A stretch of DNA of 47,026 bases from JAQVOO01 sp964524755 (GCA_964524755.1 CAZGDR010000005.1:1-47026), one strand, 5' to 3'; counted from the first letter of the stretch, positions 1 through 9,319 are shown. The notes: generated from the sequence alone by a model not told the origin. Program-made: numbers and translations.

Positions 1-1232
1 GCAACTGCCAACATTAATTTTATCCGGTTCTCTTGGTTTACCCGTGTTGCTCCAGGATCATAATCGATGGGTACTATGTTAACATTCTCGTCTAACTCTT
101 TTAAACGACGAATCATCCCTTTGCCAACGATGTGATTGGGAAGGCATCCAAAGGGCTGTACGCAAACGATATTCTGGTATCCTAGTTCGGCTAGATCACG
201 CATCTCCGCCGTTAACAACCAACCTTCACCCATTTTACAACCTAAGCTGATAACCTCTCGTGCGGTCTCAATGGTGTGTTTAAAAGAGGCTGGAGCCGTG
301 AAGCGGGGGACAGCGGAAACAGCTTTAATCATAATATCTTCTAAGGTGGATATATAGTGGAGGACTCCAGCCATGAACGCCTTACGAATCTTGCTTCCAC
401 CGTAGAGCGAGATATCTTCAACCTGGTTATGTAGCCCGTAGAGGACAAAACCCATAATAGAGGGAATCATCACTTCGCATGATTGGGAAGCAAGGAAATC
501 CTCTAAGTGATTATTACCCAAAGGGGCATATTTCATGTAAATTTCTCCAACAATCCCCACCTTAACCACTGGCCGGTTATAGTCGGTTGGAATCGCCGCA
601 AATTCAGCTACCATCTGTTTCAGATTTTTGGCAATGGAACGTTTGGTATAACCACGACCGTGGCTGTATTGGTTGCTTAAGCGTTCGATCCATTGTTCGA
701 CAAGTTCTTGGGTCTCGCCCCGATGTACTTCGTAAGGGCTTACCTGATTCTTCAATAACATGAGGGTATCGCCACAGAGAAGTGCTGCTGTACCTTTGCG
801 TAACATACGCAAAGTAATACGGAAACCGCTATTACGGTTCATTCCCTTCAAGTTCAAGGAGACAATGGGAATTGAAGTATAACCCGCCTTGTCGATTGCT
901 TTACGGAGTAAATGGATATAATTACTCGCTCTACATCCACCTCCAGTCTGAGTTATAGCCAGAGCAGTACGTTCTAGATCATATTCTCCACTATCGAGGG
1001 CATCGATCATTTGACCGATCACGAGGAGCGCTGGGTAACAAGTATCGTTATGGACATACTTGAGTCCTTTACTCACCACCTGAGGACCTTCATTTTCTAA
1101 AAGCTTAACGTTGTATCCCTCATCTTGGAGCACTTCTACCAACATGCTAAATTGGATATTAGCCATCGAGGGGGCTAGTATAGTATGTGTCTTTCGCATG
1201 GCGCGAGTGAAAGTTGGTTCAATCTGATGCAT
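1..1232 (-). CDS. 2-hydroxyacyl-CoA dehydratase-like (HgdB/BadG-type) protein, C-terminus off window
   Basis: The reading frame runs leftwards and leaves the window, so only about 410 N-terminal residues are seen. It starts MHQIEPTFTRAM at an ATG preceded by AGGAG seven bases upstream, and overlaps the activase gene by 14 bp, which suggests translational coupling. Cysteines in family-like contexts (HNDTCYP, GGGCRAS, LGCKMGEGW, QPFGCLPNH) could ligate an Fe-S cluster, as in HgdB/BadG and double-cubane-cluster proteins. In this family electrons come from an ATP-driven activase, here the upstream gene. The substrate cannot be told from sequence; 2-hydroxyacyl-CoA dehydration is the family default. 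Confident in the family, not in the reaction. Confidence 0.8.
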   Translation of the reverse strand, partial: MHQIEPTFTRAMRKTHTILAPSMANIQFSMLVEVLQDEGYNVKLLENEGPQVVSKGLKYVHNDTCYPALLVIGQMIDALDSGEYDLERTALAITQTGGGCRASNYIHLLRKAIDKAGYTSIPIVSLNLKGMNRNSGFRITLRMLRKGTAALLCGDTLMLLKNQVSPYEVHRGETQELVEQWIERLSNQYSHGRGYTKRSIAKNLKQMVAEFAAIPTDYNRPVVKVGIVGEIYMKYAPLGNNHLEDFLASQSCEVMIPSIMGFVLYGLHNQVEDISLYGGSKIRKAFMAGVLHYISTLEDIMIKAVSAVPRFTAPASFKHTIETAREVISLGCKMGEGWLLTAEMRDLAELGYQNIVCVQPFGCLPNHIVGKGMIRRLKELDENVNIVPIDYDPGATRVNQENRIKLMLAV

Positions 1233-4152
1233 GAGTTGACTCCTGCTGGGCGATGGCAGAAAGGAGACTTCTAAATCGAATCCGTACTGCACCAAGGTTG
1301 GTAATTTCATCAATCTTTATTTGTGTATACATTTTTCCTTCAGCTTCAAGGATATCGCGAGTTTCGTCGCTGGTGATAGCATCCACACCACATCCAAAAG
1401 AGACCAGTTGAATCAGGTGCATATCGGGTTCATCTGCGATCGCCTTAGCGGCGGCATAGAGACGCGCATGATAGGTCCATTGGTTCAGCACATTGACTGG
1501 AAATTTTGTGACACGATGTGATAGGGCATCTTCGCTTAAGATAGCGACATTAAATCCGTTGAGTAATTTATCAATGCCGTGTCCAACTTCAGGATCAATA
1601 TGGTAGGGCCTTCCGGCTAGGATCATGATGTGTTTTTTTTCGCTGCGTGCCCGTACAATAATTTTCTCACCCTCATCACGCGTACGTCGTAAGTACTCTT
1701 CCTGTGCAGCAAAGGCAGCATCGGATGCCTTACGAACAAGTTTTACATCAAGTTTTCCGAAGTAGGGTTCTAAATTTTGCGCCATTTTCTTAGGGAAATC
1801 TCTTCTGCGGTGTGGGCCAATATGGAAATGGATAAAATCGATTGAGCGCACCTCCTCCATATTTGCACTAATGACCTCAGGATAATAAGCCACCACTGGG
1901 CAATTGAAATGGTTTTCACCAAGACCTTCATCTAGGTTATAGGTCATGCACGGATAAAATATAGTTTTTACCCCGGCATCCAACAGAGCTTGAATGTGTC
2001 CATGCATCAGCTTGGCTGGAAAGCAGACCGTGTCACTGGGGATTGTGGCCTGTCCTGAGAGGTAGAGCTTACGATTTGAAAGGGGAGAGAGCACAATACG
2101 CTTGCCTAATACAGCGAAGAATGCTTTCCAGAAATAGACCAGTTCAAACATATTTAAACCAAGAGGAATGCCAATGGCATCAGCATTTTCTTCAGGATTA
2201 GGAGAGATATAACAATCAAGAGCCTCCAGTTGGTCCAGTTTCCAACTATAGATATTCAAAGAGTCATCTACAACCTTGTTATTAATTGGTCGTTCACATC
2301 GATTGCCGCTAATGAAACGTTTTCCATTAGAGAAGGTGTTAATCGTTAAGCGACAATTATTGGTACAGTGACGACAGGTAGTGACTGTTACCTTATGTTC
2401 GAAACTGGCTAGATGTTCAGCATCGATAATGGTTGAGTCTCCTGTACAGTGTTCCTTAGCGTGCAGAGCTGCACCATAGGCACCCATCAAACCTGCTAAG
2501 GTGGGACGAACGACCTCTGTGCCGAGCTCGAGTTCAAAGGCTCTCAGGACAGCATCGTTGTGGAAGGTTCCACCTTGAACTACAATATTTTTGCCTAAAC
2601 TATCGGGAGATGTGGCTCGAATTACTTTATATAAGGCATTTTTGACAACACTAATGGACAAGCCCGCACTAATGTCTTCAACGGGAGAGCCCTCTTTCTG
2701 GGCTTGTTTCACAGATGAGTTCATAAAGACGGTACAGCGAGAGCCCAAGTCGACGGGGTGGCGGGCAAATAAGCCAAGTTTAGCAAACTTTTCTACTGAA
2801 TAGCCCAAAGCTTGAGCAAATGTCTGTAAGAAAGAACCACACCCTGACGAACAGGCTTCGTTGAGATAGATATTATCGATAGCTCCATTGTGAATCTGGA
2901 AACACTTAATATCTTGCCCACCGATGTCGATAACGAATTCCACTTCAGGCATAAAATGTTTAGCGGCGGTGAAGTGGGCTACGGTCTCTACTAAGCCCTC
3001 ATCAATGCCGAAAGCAGCTCTAATGATATCTTCACCATAACCGGTGACGGCGCTTCCTTTCACGGTGATGTGAGGGTGTTCTTTATACAATTTGGTAAGA
3101 ACTTCTCGAATTATGGGAACCGGATTGCCACTATTACTTTGGTAAGAGCTTTGAACAATAACCCCATTTTCATCAATAACTATAGATTTTACGGTTGTTG
3201 AGCCGGCGTCAATGCCAATATAGACATTCGCTGGTTCTGTGCCGAGAGAAGTTGTAGCAACAGTAGCTTGCGCGTGGCGCGCAGCAAACTTATTGTACTC
3301 TTCTTGGTTGGCGAAGAGGGGAGGCATGGAAACGACGGCATCTTCGATTGTGTGTTTTTCTAGGTGGTCAATGGCTTCGGAGATATCAATCGTACTTGTC
3401 GCACAATAAGCTGCTCCGAGGGCGACATAAAAGAGTGAATTCTCAGGACAGACACCTGTTGTATGCAAGGCGCCATCGAAAGCATTGCGCAACTCCCGCA
3501 TAAAAGTTAAAGGTCCACCAAGATAGACAATTTTGCCCTTTATAACTCTTCCCTGGGCTAATCCACCAATCGTTTGATTAACGACAGCTTGGAAAATACT
3601 TGCTGCTATATCACTTTTGCGAGCACCTTGATTAAGAAGCGGCTGAATATCAGATTTTGCAAAAACCCCACAGCGTGACGCCACCGTGTAGACCTTTTCG
3701 GCTAGAGCTGCTTCTTGATCCATTTCATCAGCTGTAATTTGAAGTAGCGAGGCCATTTGGTCAATAAAGGCCCCTGTACCACCAGCACAGCTGCCATTCA
3801 TCCGGACTTCCATTCCCTGCGAGAGGAAGAGGATTTTTGCGTCTTCTCCTCCCAGCTCTATAATTACATCGGCATCTGGAACGAGACGCCGAGCTGCAAC
3901 TCGTGTAGCATATACTTCCTGGATGAAAGGGAGGGAACACCGGTCAGCCATACCCATTCCAGCTGATCCGCTAATCATAAGTTTAGCCGGTTTACCGTGA
4001 AGGACATTGGTTCTGATATGTTCCAATAAGTGTGCTGATTGTGAAGCAATTTGAGAAAGATGACGTTCATACTGTGAGAACACAATACGTCCATCGTCAT
4101 CCAGTACAACACATTTAATCGTGGTGGATCCCACGTCTAAGCCAACTAACAA
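1219..4152 (-). CDS. Double-domain acyl-CoA dehydratase activase (BcrAD/BadFG x2 + DUF2229)
   Basis: A 977-residue ATP-dependent electron activator. Two ASKHA-fold activase domains are visible: residues about 1-260 (GLDVGSTTIK; GGEDAK; C122 in NGSCAGGTG and C161 in SRCGVFAKS) and about 310-560 (GIDAGSTTVKS; GGQDIK; C434 and C473 in equivalent places). In HgdC the equivalent cysteines hold a 4Fe-4S cluster between two subunits; here both halves lie on one chain. A DUF2229-type region follows, with a possible metal site C593/C596/C600/C619, and then a second COG3580-like half. The start is a TTG with a strong GAGGAGG eight bases upstream. It overlaps the HgdB-like gene, its probable electron acceptor. 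It lies 66 bp downstream of the ABC genes and may be co-transcribed with them. Confidence 0.88.
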   Translation of the reverse strand: MLVGLDVGSTTIKCVVLDDDGRIVFSQYERHLSQIASQSAHLLEHIRTNVLHGKPAKLMISGSAGMGMADRCSLPFIQEVYATRVAARRLVPDADVIIELGGEDAKILFLSQGMEVRMNGSCAGGTGAFIDQMASLLQITADEMDQEAALAEKVYTVASRCGVFAKSDIQPLLNQGARKSDIAASIFQAVVNQTIGGLAQGRVIKGKIVYLGGPLTFMRELRNAFDGALHTTGVCPENSLFYVALGAAYCATSTIDISEAIDHLEKHTIEDAVVSMPPLFANQEEYNKFAARHAQATVATTSLGTEPANVYIGIDAGSTTVKSIVIDENGVIVQSSYQSNSGNPVPIIREVLTKLYKEHPHITVKGSAVTGYGEDIIRAAFGIDEGLVETVAHFTAAKHFMPEVEFVIDIGGQDIKCFQIHNGAIDNIYLNEACSSGCGSFLQTFAQALGYSVEKFAKLGLFARHPVDLGSRCTVFMNSSVKQAQKEGSPVEDISAGLSISVVKNALYKVIRATSPDSLGKNIVVQGGTFHNDAVLRAFELELGTEVVRPTLAGLMGAYGAALHAKEHCTGDSTIIDAEHLASFEHKVTVTTCRHCTNNCRLTINTFSNGKRFISGNRCERPINNKVVDDSLNIYSWKLDQLEALDCYISPNPEENADAIGIPLGLNMFELVYFWKAFFAVLGKRIVLSPLSNRKLYLSGQATIPSDTVCFPAKLMHGHIQALLDAGVKTIFYPCMTYNLDEGLGENHFNCPVVAYYPEVISANMEEVRSIDFIHFHIGPHRRRDFPKKMAQNLEPYFGKLDVKLVRKASDAAFAAQEEYLRRTRDEGEKIIVRARSEKKHIMILAGRPYHIDPEVGHGIDKLLNGFNVAILSEDALSHRVTKFPVNVLNQWTYHARLYAAAKAIADEPDMHLIQLVSFGCGVDAITSDETRDILEAEGKMYTQIKIDEITNLGAVRIRFRSLLSAIAQQESTHASD

Positions 4153-4218
4153 CCCAGCGTCCTCCTCACAATTTCTTATAATTCTACCGTGGTAAGCATT
4201 CTTTGACTAGATGGGCTT

Positions 4219-6090
4219 TTATGCTGGAACGGTCCCAATTTTTTCAAATTGTGCTTTGTAGAGATCAGCATAGAAACCTTGTTTTGCTAGTAATTCAGTG
4301 TGTGAGCCTTGCTCAATAATATCTCCATCTTGCATGACAAGAATAATATCAGCATTTTTAATTGTTGATAATCTATGGGCAATGATAAAACTAGTCCGAC
4401 CTGCCATTAAATTATCCATCGCTTCTTGAATCAAAATTTCAGTGCGGGTGTCAACCGAGCTCGTAGCTTCATCGAGAATAAGCATACTGGGATTCATCAG
4501 AATAGCCCGTGCAATGGTAATCAGCTGGCGTTGTCCCTGTGAAATGTTAGATGATTCTTCATTAATCATCATATCATATCCATCGGGTAATGTGTTAATA
4601 AAGTGGTCTATCCGAGCTGCCTTTGCCGCCGCAATCACTTCCTCATCGGTTGCCTCTAGACGACCATAACGAATGTTCTCACAGATAGTCCCATTAAACA
4701 ACCAAGCATCTTGTAGCACCATTCCAAAATGAGAGCGCAAGTCTTCTCTCGTGATGTCTGCGATGTTTTGACCATCTATCTTTATAGTCCCATGATTAAG
4801 TTCATAAAACCGCATCAATAGCTTCACCATCGTCGTTTTTCCAGCCCCAGTTGGTCCAACAATCGCCACCTTCATCCCAGGGGTAATGTGGGCATTAAAA
4901 TTATTGATTACTGGGACATTAGGATCATACCCAAAGGCCACCTTGGAAAATTCTACCTCGCCCTTAAGCCTGCCAAGAATACAAGCCGTGCTCTCTTGGC
5001 TCTCTTCCTCGCCGTCCAAGAATTCAAACACACGTTCGGCTGCTGCTACCGTTGACTGTAACATATTCGTTACTTGTGCAACTTGCGATATGGGTCGGGT
5101 GAAGTTGCGCATATACTGGATGAAAGCTTGAATATCGCCAACCGTGATAACTCCCCTAATAGCGAGGGTTCCTCCCAGTAATGCTATTGCAACATAGCCT
5201 AAGTCTCCTATTCCGTGCATAACTGGCATCATAAGACCTGAAAGGAATTGTGACTTCCATGCCGATTCATAGAGTTTTTCATTGGTTTGGTCGAAGGTTG
5301 CCGTGACTTGATCTTCAGCACAGAAAGCCTTCACGACAATATGTCCACCATAGACCTCTTCTACCTGACCATTAATTTCTCCTAATGATTTTTGTTGTTC
5401 CATAAAGTATTTTTGGGAGATTTTGACGACGCGAGAAATGAAGAGGATGGCGATCGGTAGAATAACTAAGGCTATCAACGTCATAAGCCAACTTATGGTG
5501 AGCATCATCACAGTAACCCCAATCATGGTAGTCAGAGAGGTTAACACCTGAATGAGGCCCTGGTTGAGATTCTGACTCAAGGTGTCGATATCATTTGTCA
5601 CACGGGAGAGTATTTCTCCATGGGTAATGGAATCGAAGCTTCGCATGGGCATGCGATGAATTTTATCTGTAACCTCTTTCCGCAGCGCCTTGGCTATCTT
5701 TTGAGTGATGGTGCTCATGATAATTCCTTGACTGCTCATCAGTGCAGCGCTTAAAAGGTAGAGGACCACTAAAGTTATGAGGATGGAGCCTACTTTTGCA
5801 AAGTCAATTCCCGTTCCTCCAGCTAAGGTCCCGGTAATACCGACAAAAATAGTGGTAGTGGCAGTCCCTAAAATCTTAGGGCCAAGAATGGTGAAAAAGG
5901 TTCCCCCTAAGGCAAACACAAGCACGAGGATGATAGCAACGGTGTAGGGTGAAAGACGCTTAGCTAAACGCCGTGTCGTTCCAGAAAAGTCTTTTGGTTT
6001 TTCGACTGGTGTACGCATCCCATGTCCTCTGCCTGGACCAGGTCCTTTAAATGGGGGGGATGGTGTTTTAGTAGGTTCTTTATTACTCAT
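4219..6090 (-). CDS. ABC exporter half-transporter (subunit with catalytic Glu, heterodimer partner 2)
   Basis: A 623-residue fused membrane-ATPase half-transporter. After a Pro/Gly-rich cytoplasmic N-terminus come about six membrane helices and a nucleotide-binding domain with Walker A GPTGAGKTT, Walker B LILDEATS with the catalytic Glu, and switch His in AHRLS. The signature is ISQGQ rather than LSGGQ. This is the usual pattern for the E/H-bearing subunit of heterodimeric exporters such as TM287/288, where its weak signature completes the non-hydrolytic site of the partner. I chose the ATG at 6090 (MSNKEPTK), with AGGAG about ten bases upstream; a longer frame would read far into the preceding ABC gene. 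It overlaps that gene by 8 bp. Probable role: drug or lipid-like export; substrate unknown. Confidence 0.9.
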   Translation of the reverse strand: MSNKEPTKTPSPPFKGPGPGRGHGMRTPVEKPKDFSGTTRRLAKRLSPYTVAIILVLVFALGGTFFTILGPKILGTATTTIFVGITGTLAGGTGIDFAKVGSILITLVVLYLLSAALMSSQGIIMSTITQKIAKALRKEVTDKIHRMPMRSFDSITHGEILSRVTNDIDTLSQNLNQGLIQVLTSLTTMIGVTVMMLTISWLMTLIALVILPIAILFISRVVKISQKYFMEQQKSLGEINGQVEEVYGGHIVVKAFCAEDQVTATFDQTNEKLYESAWKSQFLSGLMMPVMHGIGDLGYVAIALLGGTLAIRGVITVGDIQAFIQYMRNFTRPISQVAQVTNMLQSTVAAAERVFEFLDGEEESQESTACILGRLKGEVEFSKVAFGYDPNVPVINNFNAHITPGMKVAIVGPTGAGKTTMVKLLMRFYELNHGTIKIDGQNIADITREDLRSHFGMVLQDAWLFNGTICENIRYGRLEATDEEVIAAAKAARIDHFINTLPDGYDMMINEESSNISQGQRQLITIARAILMNPSMLILDEATSSVDTRTEILIQEAMDNLMAGRTSFIIAHRLSTIKNADIILVMQDGDIIEQGSHTELLAKQGFYADLYKAQFEKIGTVPA

Positions 6091-8125
6091 GGCTCTCGAG
6101 CTCCTGTTGAGATAATTGTGATTGAGCAATCTCCTGGTACACTGGACAACTTTTAAGAAGTTGAGAGTGTGTACCTTGTCCAACGAGACGCCCCTCGTCC
6201 AAAACCAAAATAGTGTTGGCATGGAGGATACTACTGATACGTTGAGCAACAATGAGAACGGTTGTCGAAGAGAGTTCGTTTTGTAATTGTTGGCGCAGAA
6301 GGAGCTCGGTGCGATAATCGAGGGCTGAAAAGCTGTCATCGAATAATAATATTTTGGGTTTATGGGCAATAGCACGCGCGATAGATAAGCGTTGGCGCTG
6401 TCCTCCTGAGACATTGGCTCCGGCTTGAGAAATTATATTTTCATACCCATCTACTGTCTCCTCAATGAAATTTGAGGCCTGAGCTACCGAAGCCGCCCAT
6501 TCCACTGTATCTTGGGTAATAGTGTCATCACCATAGGCAATGTTAGAGGCTATGGTTCCACTGAACAATAACCCTCTCTGCGGTACATAGCCGATCAGTC
6601 GGCGTAGTTCTTTTAGATCCCGCTGACGGATATCAACACCATCTAGGGTAATGGAGCCAGAAGTCACATCATGGAAACGGGGAATAAGGTTCAAGATAGT
6701 CGATTTACCACTACCGGTACTACCAATAATTGCTACCGTCGATCCTGGTTCAGCTATAAATGAAATATCTGAAATGGCATCACTATTGGCTCCCGGATAG
6801 GCGAACCCCACCTTATCAAAAATTATCTTTCCATCGACCTGCTGGGGGAAGGGAACTTTTGTAGCGGGTGATCGTAACGTGATTGGTGTAGCAAGAACTT
6901 CCTTAAGACGGTTAGCCGAGACCGAGGCTCTCGGTAACATGATCGTGAGCATGGTAATCATTAAGAAAGACATGATTATCATCATGGCATATTGGATAAA
7001 AGCCATCATATCTCCTACCTGCATAGTTCCTGCCTGGATTTGTTGGCCACCCTTCCAAACAATGAGAATAGTAGTGAGATTCATGATAAGCATCATGAGT
7101 GGCATCATTGCCGACATGACCCGGTTAACAAACAAAGAAGTGTTGGTAAGGTCGGTATTAGCTTTTTCAAACCTTTCTTGTTCGTGTGCCTGAGTGTTGA
7201 AAGCCCGAATCACCTGTAACCCAGTGAGCATTTCACGCACTATGCGGTTATTGTTATCAACAAAGATCTGGAGCTTTTTAAAGCGGGGCATAGCTAATGC
7301 AAACATTACTATGACGACTGCAAAAATAGCTGCAACAGCTAAAGCGATAATCCATGACATGTCAACATTCGTGCGTAAAACACGAAAAATACCTCCCAGG
7401 GCCATGAGAGGGGCAAAGATTACGACTCGCAAAATCATAACAAAAGATTGTTGAATTTGCTGGATATCATTGGTACTGCGGGTAACTAATGATGCTGTTG
7501 AAAAACCATCCATCTCGTTCTGACTAAACCCGACTACTTTATGAAAAACCTCAGATCGTAGCCTTTTTCCTAATTTAGCGGCACTACGAGAAGCAAAAAA
7601 AGCAACCATGATTGAAGAAATAACACTTATAGCGGAAACACCAATCATCTGTAAGCCGGTCCTGCCAATGTAAGAATTCTGAAGCTTTGTTACTGATATG
7701 CCTAGAGTTTTATACTCTTCTCTAATTTGTTGCAGGGCGGCTTGCTGTACCAATTTATCAAAAGGCGATACCGCAGTCCCCATACTTATTTTTGCTAAAG
7801 CGAAAGCTAGTGTCGATGGGTCTAATTCATTTTGAGTCTCTAATACATAAGCCGGTTGTCCATACATTGTCTCTTCGTAGCGGTAGGCATTCTGCAACGT
7901 ATTACGTTCAGCTTCAGGCAGACTCTCTTGTAATGTAGTGTAGGTTTGAAGAGTGAGGGCTTCTGGAAGGGTTGTCTCTAAGCCACCTTGTTGAATACCG
8001 ATATTTACAATGTCAGAGGTATACTGGGGGAGGGCCAAATCGGCAATGACTTTCACAATAAGTAGAACGATTACAAGAATAATGGGTAACATGGATTCTT
8101 TTAGGTATTTTAGTACCACTGACAT
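6083..8125 (-). CDS. ABC exporter half-transporter (degenerate-site subunit, heterodimer partner 1)
   Basis: A 680-residue half-transporter. Membrane helix 1 (about 12-32) and the next helix (about 155-178) are separated by roughly 115 residues that should lie outside the cytoplasm, unusually long for a half-exporter. The ATPase domain has Walker A GSTGSGKST (about 468-476) and signature NVSGGQRQ (about 571), but Walker B reads LLFDDS, with Asp597 where the catalytic Glu should be, and the switch residue is Gln628 instead of His. So its own ATP site is predicted to be non-hydrolytic, while its good signature serves the partner's site. It overlaps the MarR gene by 16 bp and the second half-transporter by 8 bp: one operon. 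Confidence 0.9.
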   Translation of the reverse strand: MSVVLKYLKESMLPIILVIVLLIVKVIADLALPQYTSDIVNIGIQQGGLETTLPEALTLQTYTTLQESLPEAERNTLQNAYRYEETMYGQPAYVLETQNELDPSTLAFALAKISMGTAVSPFDKLVQQAALQQIREEYKTLGISVTKLQNSYIGRTGLQMIGVSAISVISSIMVAFFASRSAAKLGKRLRSEVFHKVVGFSQNEMDGFSTASLVTRSTNDIQQIQQSFVMILRVVIFAPLMALGGIFRVLRTNVDMSWIIALAVAAIFAVVIVMFALAMPRFKKLQIFVDNNNRIVREMLTGLQVIRAFNTQAHEQERFEKANTDLTNTSLFVNRVMSAMMPLMMLIMNLTTILIVWKGGQQIQAGTMQVGDMMAFIQYAMMIIMSFLMITMLTIMLPRASVSANRLKEVLATPITLRSPATKVPFPQQVDGKIIFDKVGFAYPGANSDAISDISFIAEPGSTVAIIGSTGSGKSTILNLIPRFHDVTSGSITLDGVDIRQRDLKELRRLIGYVPQRGLLFSGTIASNIAYGDDTITQDTVEWAASVAQASNFIEETVDGYENIISQAGANVSGGQRQRLSIARAIAHKPKILLFDDSFSALDYRTELLLRQQLQNELSSTTVLIVAQRISSILHANTILVLDEGRLVGQGTHSQLLKSCPVYQEIAQSQLSQQELESHE

Positions 8126-8577
8126 ATGAGATCCTCCCCACCAAGGGCTTTTAACAAGTTGTCGCGGATTTTTAATCCTAATAATTCAAATGTAGCTTTT
8201 TCATCTGGTGTAAATCCGGCAAAAGTCTCCTCTTCAATGAGAGGAAATTTCTGGTTTGCCCCTTCTAATATCTGGCTCCCTTGGGGAGTAATGTAGACTC
8301 GTAAAATTCGCCCATCATGGGGATCTTTTGTTTTGTTAACGAGCCCAGATTTCATCAAGCGTCTAATCATAACGGTTAAAGTTGATGGTTTTATTAGGAG
8401 GTGTGAAGCTATCTCTGTTTGGCTTAACCCTCCAGAACTTCCCAACAAGGTCAGGAGATGGAACTGGCTCGGGTGGAGACCACTAGCAGCTAGTAAAGCG
8501 TGGGCCCGGGCAAAACGTAAGCGGGTAATCTGTGCTAGTAACGGAATGCTTGCACAAGAATGTGGTGGTAATTGCAT
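8110..8577 (-). CDS. MarR-family transcriptional regulator
   Basis: A 155-residue winged-helix protein. The HTH is visible around LSQTEIASHLLIKPSTLTVMIRRLMKSGLV, with the wing DPHDGRILRVYITPQG right after it, which is the MarR/SlyA pattern. MarR dimers usually repress an adjacent exporter operon and release DNA on binding a phenolic or drug ligand. It is the first gene of the operon with the two ABC half-transporters (16 bp overlap), which fits autoregulated control of that pump. The start ATG has GAGGAAG just upstream. A 12-bp perfect palindrome lies 16 bp upstream and is a candidate operator. Confidence 0.9.
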   Translation of the reverse strand: MQLPPHSCASIPLLAQITRLRFARAHALLAASGLHPSQFHLLTLLGSSGGLSQTEIASHLLIKPSTLTVMIRRLMKSGLVNKTKDPHDGRILRVYITPQGSQILEGANQKFPLIEEETFAGFTPDEKATFELLGLKIRDNLLKALGGEDLICQWY

Positions 8578-8592
8578 ATCTTCCTCTATTAG

Positions 8593-8604
8593 TTAGGTAC
8601 CTAA
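8593..8604. promoter_or_regulatory. Candidate MarR operator, 12-bp palindrome
   Basis: TTAGGTACCTAA is a perfect palindrome 16 bp before the marR start, at the head of the marR-ABC-ABC operon. MarR proteins commonly bind palindromes of 12-20 bp overlapping their own promoter. TTAG/CTAA half-sites recur at 8654-8667, but there they sit inside a terminator loop. Assignment to this MarR is an inference from position. Confidence 0.45.
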
Positions 8605-8637
8605 GTAATAGTGAAGTTTAAAACTTTCGTCAAGGCC

Positions 8638-8677
8638 AAAATAAAAGGAGTCATTAGAAATACCTAACAACTCCTTT
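8638..8677 (-). terminator. Intrinsic terminator of the pspABC operon
   Basis: Read on the minus strand, an 8-bp stem AAAGGAGT/ACTCCTTT closes an 18-nt loop with an inner TTAG/CTAA pairing and is followed by the T-rich tail TATTTT. It lies 34 bp past the last psp gene and before the marR promoter. Confidence 0.65.
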
Positions 8678-8711
8678 CAAAATAATGGGGTTTAGGGGGA
8701 ATAGTTATCTT

Positions 8712-9083
8712 TTATTGGTTATCATCGTGGAAGCGTTGATCCCAGTCACGCTCTTTATCGAAGATTTCTTCTTCCATTCCCTGCACTTTTTTCTTTAACC
8801 GTTCGAACGTTTCGCGTAAGTCCTCACGTGAACGGGGTTGTTCACTTTGTTGGTCATAATTATTATTCGAATCTCCATAATAGGTACCATATCCAGGTTC
8901 TAGTGGTAAGAAAAGGGCTACGAGGGCATAGATAATAATACCGGGAGCTATACCTGTGACTAACATTGCGACAAAAACAATCGTACGCAAGGTATCAACA
9001 GGAAGGTCCCTCCATTCTGCTATTCCCTGGCAGACTCCAAATACTTTCCCTCTGCGGGCCCTATATAATCGTTTCGTAGCCAT
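8712..9083 (-). CDS. pspC: PspC-domain membrane protein
   Basis: About 123 residues. The N-terminal PspC domain has the basic start KRLYRARRGKVFGVCQGIAE, followed by one hydrophobic segment (about residues 33-57). The C-terminal tail is polar and probably coiled coil, rich in Glu/Arg/Lys. PspC is an inner-membrane component of the phage-shock response that senses envelope stress and binds PspA. I prefer the second ATG (MATKRL): AGGAAGG lies six bases before it but directly abuts the first ATG. It is the last gene of pspA-pspB-pspC, 11 bp after pspB. Confidence 0.85.
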   Translation of the reverse strand: MATKRLYRARRGKVFGVCQGIAEWRDLPVDTLRTIVFVAMLVTGIAPGIIIYALVALFLPLEPGYGTYYGDSNNNYDQQSEQPRSREDLRETFERLKKKVQGMEEEIFDKERDWDQRFHDDNQ

Positions 9084-9094
9084 ATACATCCTTC

Positions 9095-9319
9095 CTATTC
9101 CTTATTGTTCTGTCTGTTGCGAAGTATAATCTCCAGATTTTCTATTCGCTTGCTCAAGGCCATAATTTCTTTTTCCAGTTCCCGATTACTTTGTACATCT
9201 TCGGGTTCTTTAAAAGAGCGTTGTTTCCGTTGTTTTCCCTTTGTGGCCGTCGAAATAATCCACATGACGAATAAAAAGGGGGTAACGATTGCTATAATTG
9301 AAATTAATGTATCTCCCAT
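9095..9319 (-). CDS. pspB: PspB-like small membrane protein
   Basis: 74 residues, the same length as enterobacterial PspB. One N-terminal membrane helix (about 5-24) is followed by a basic linker and an amphipathic helix containing RIENLEIIL, which resembles RIQALESIL in E. coli PspB as I recall it. PspB acts with PspC to relay membrane stress to PspA. A GGAAGGAAAA ribosome-binding region precedes the ATG. Its position between pspA and pspC matches the enterobacterial gene order. The sequence is short, so the family call leans on context. Confidence 0.75.
   Translation of the reverse strand: MGDTLISIIAIVTPFLFVMWIISTATKGKQRKQRSFKEPEDVQSNRELEKEIMALSKRIENLEIILRNRQNNKE

Noticed and set aside
6091..6414. 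Longer form of the second ABC half-transporter starting inside the first
   Set aside because: It would overlap the ATPase domain of the preceding gene by more than 300 bp; the ATG at 6090 has a Shine-Dalgarno and a normal overlap.
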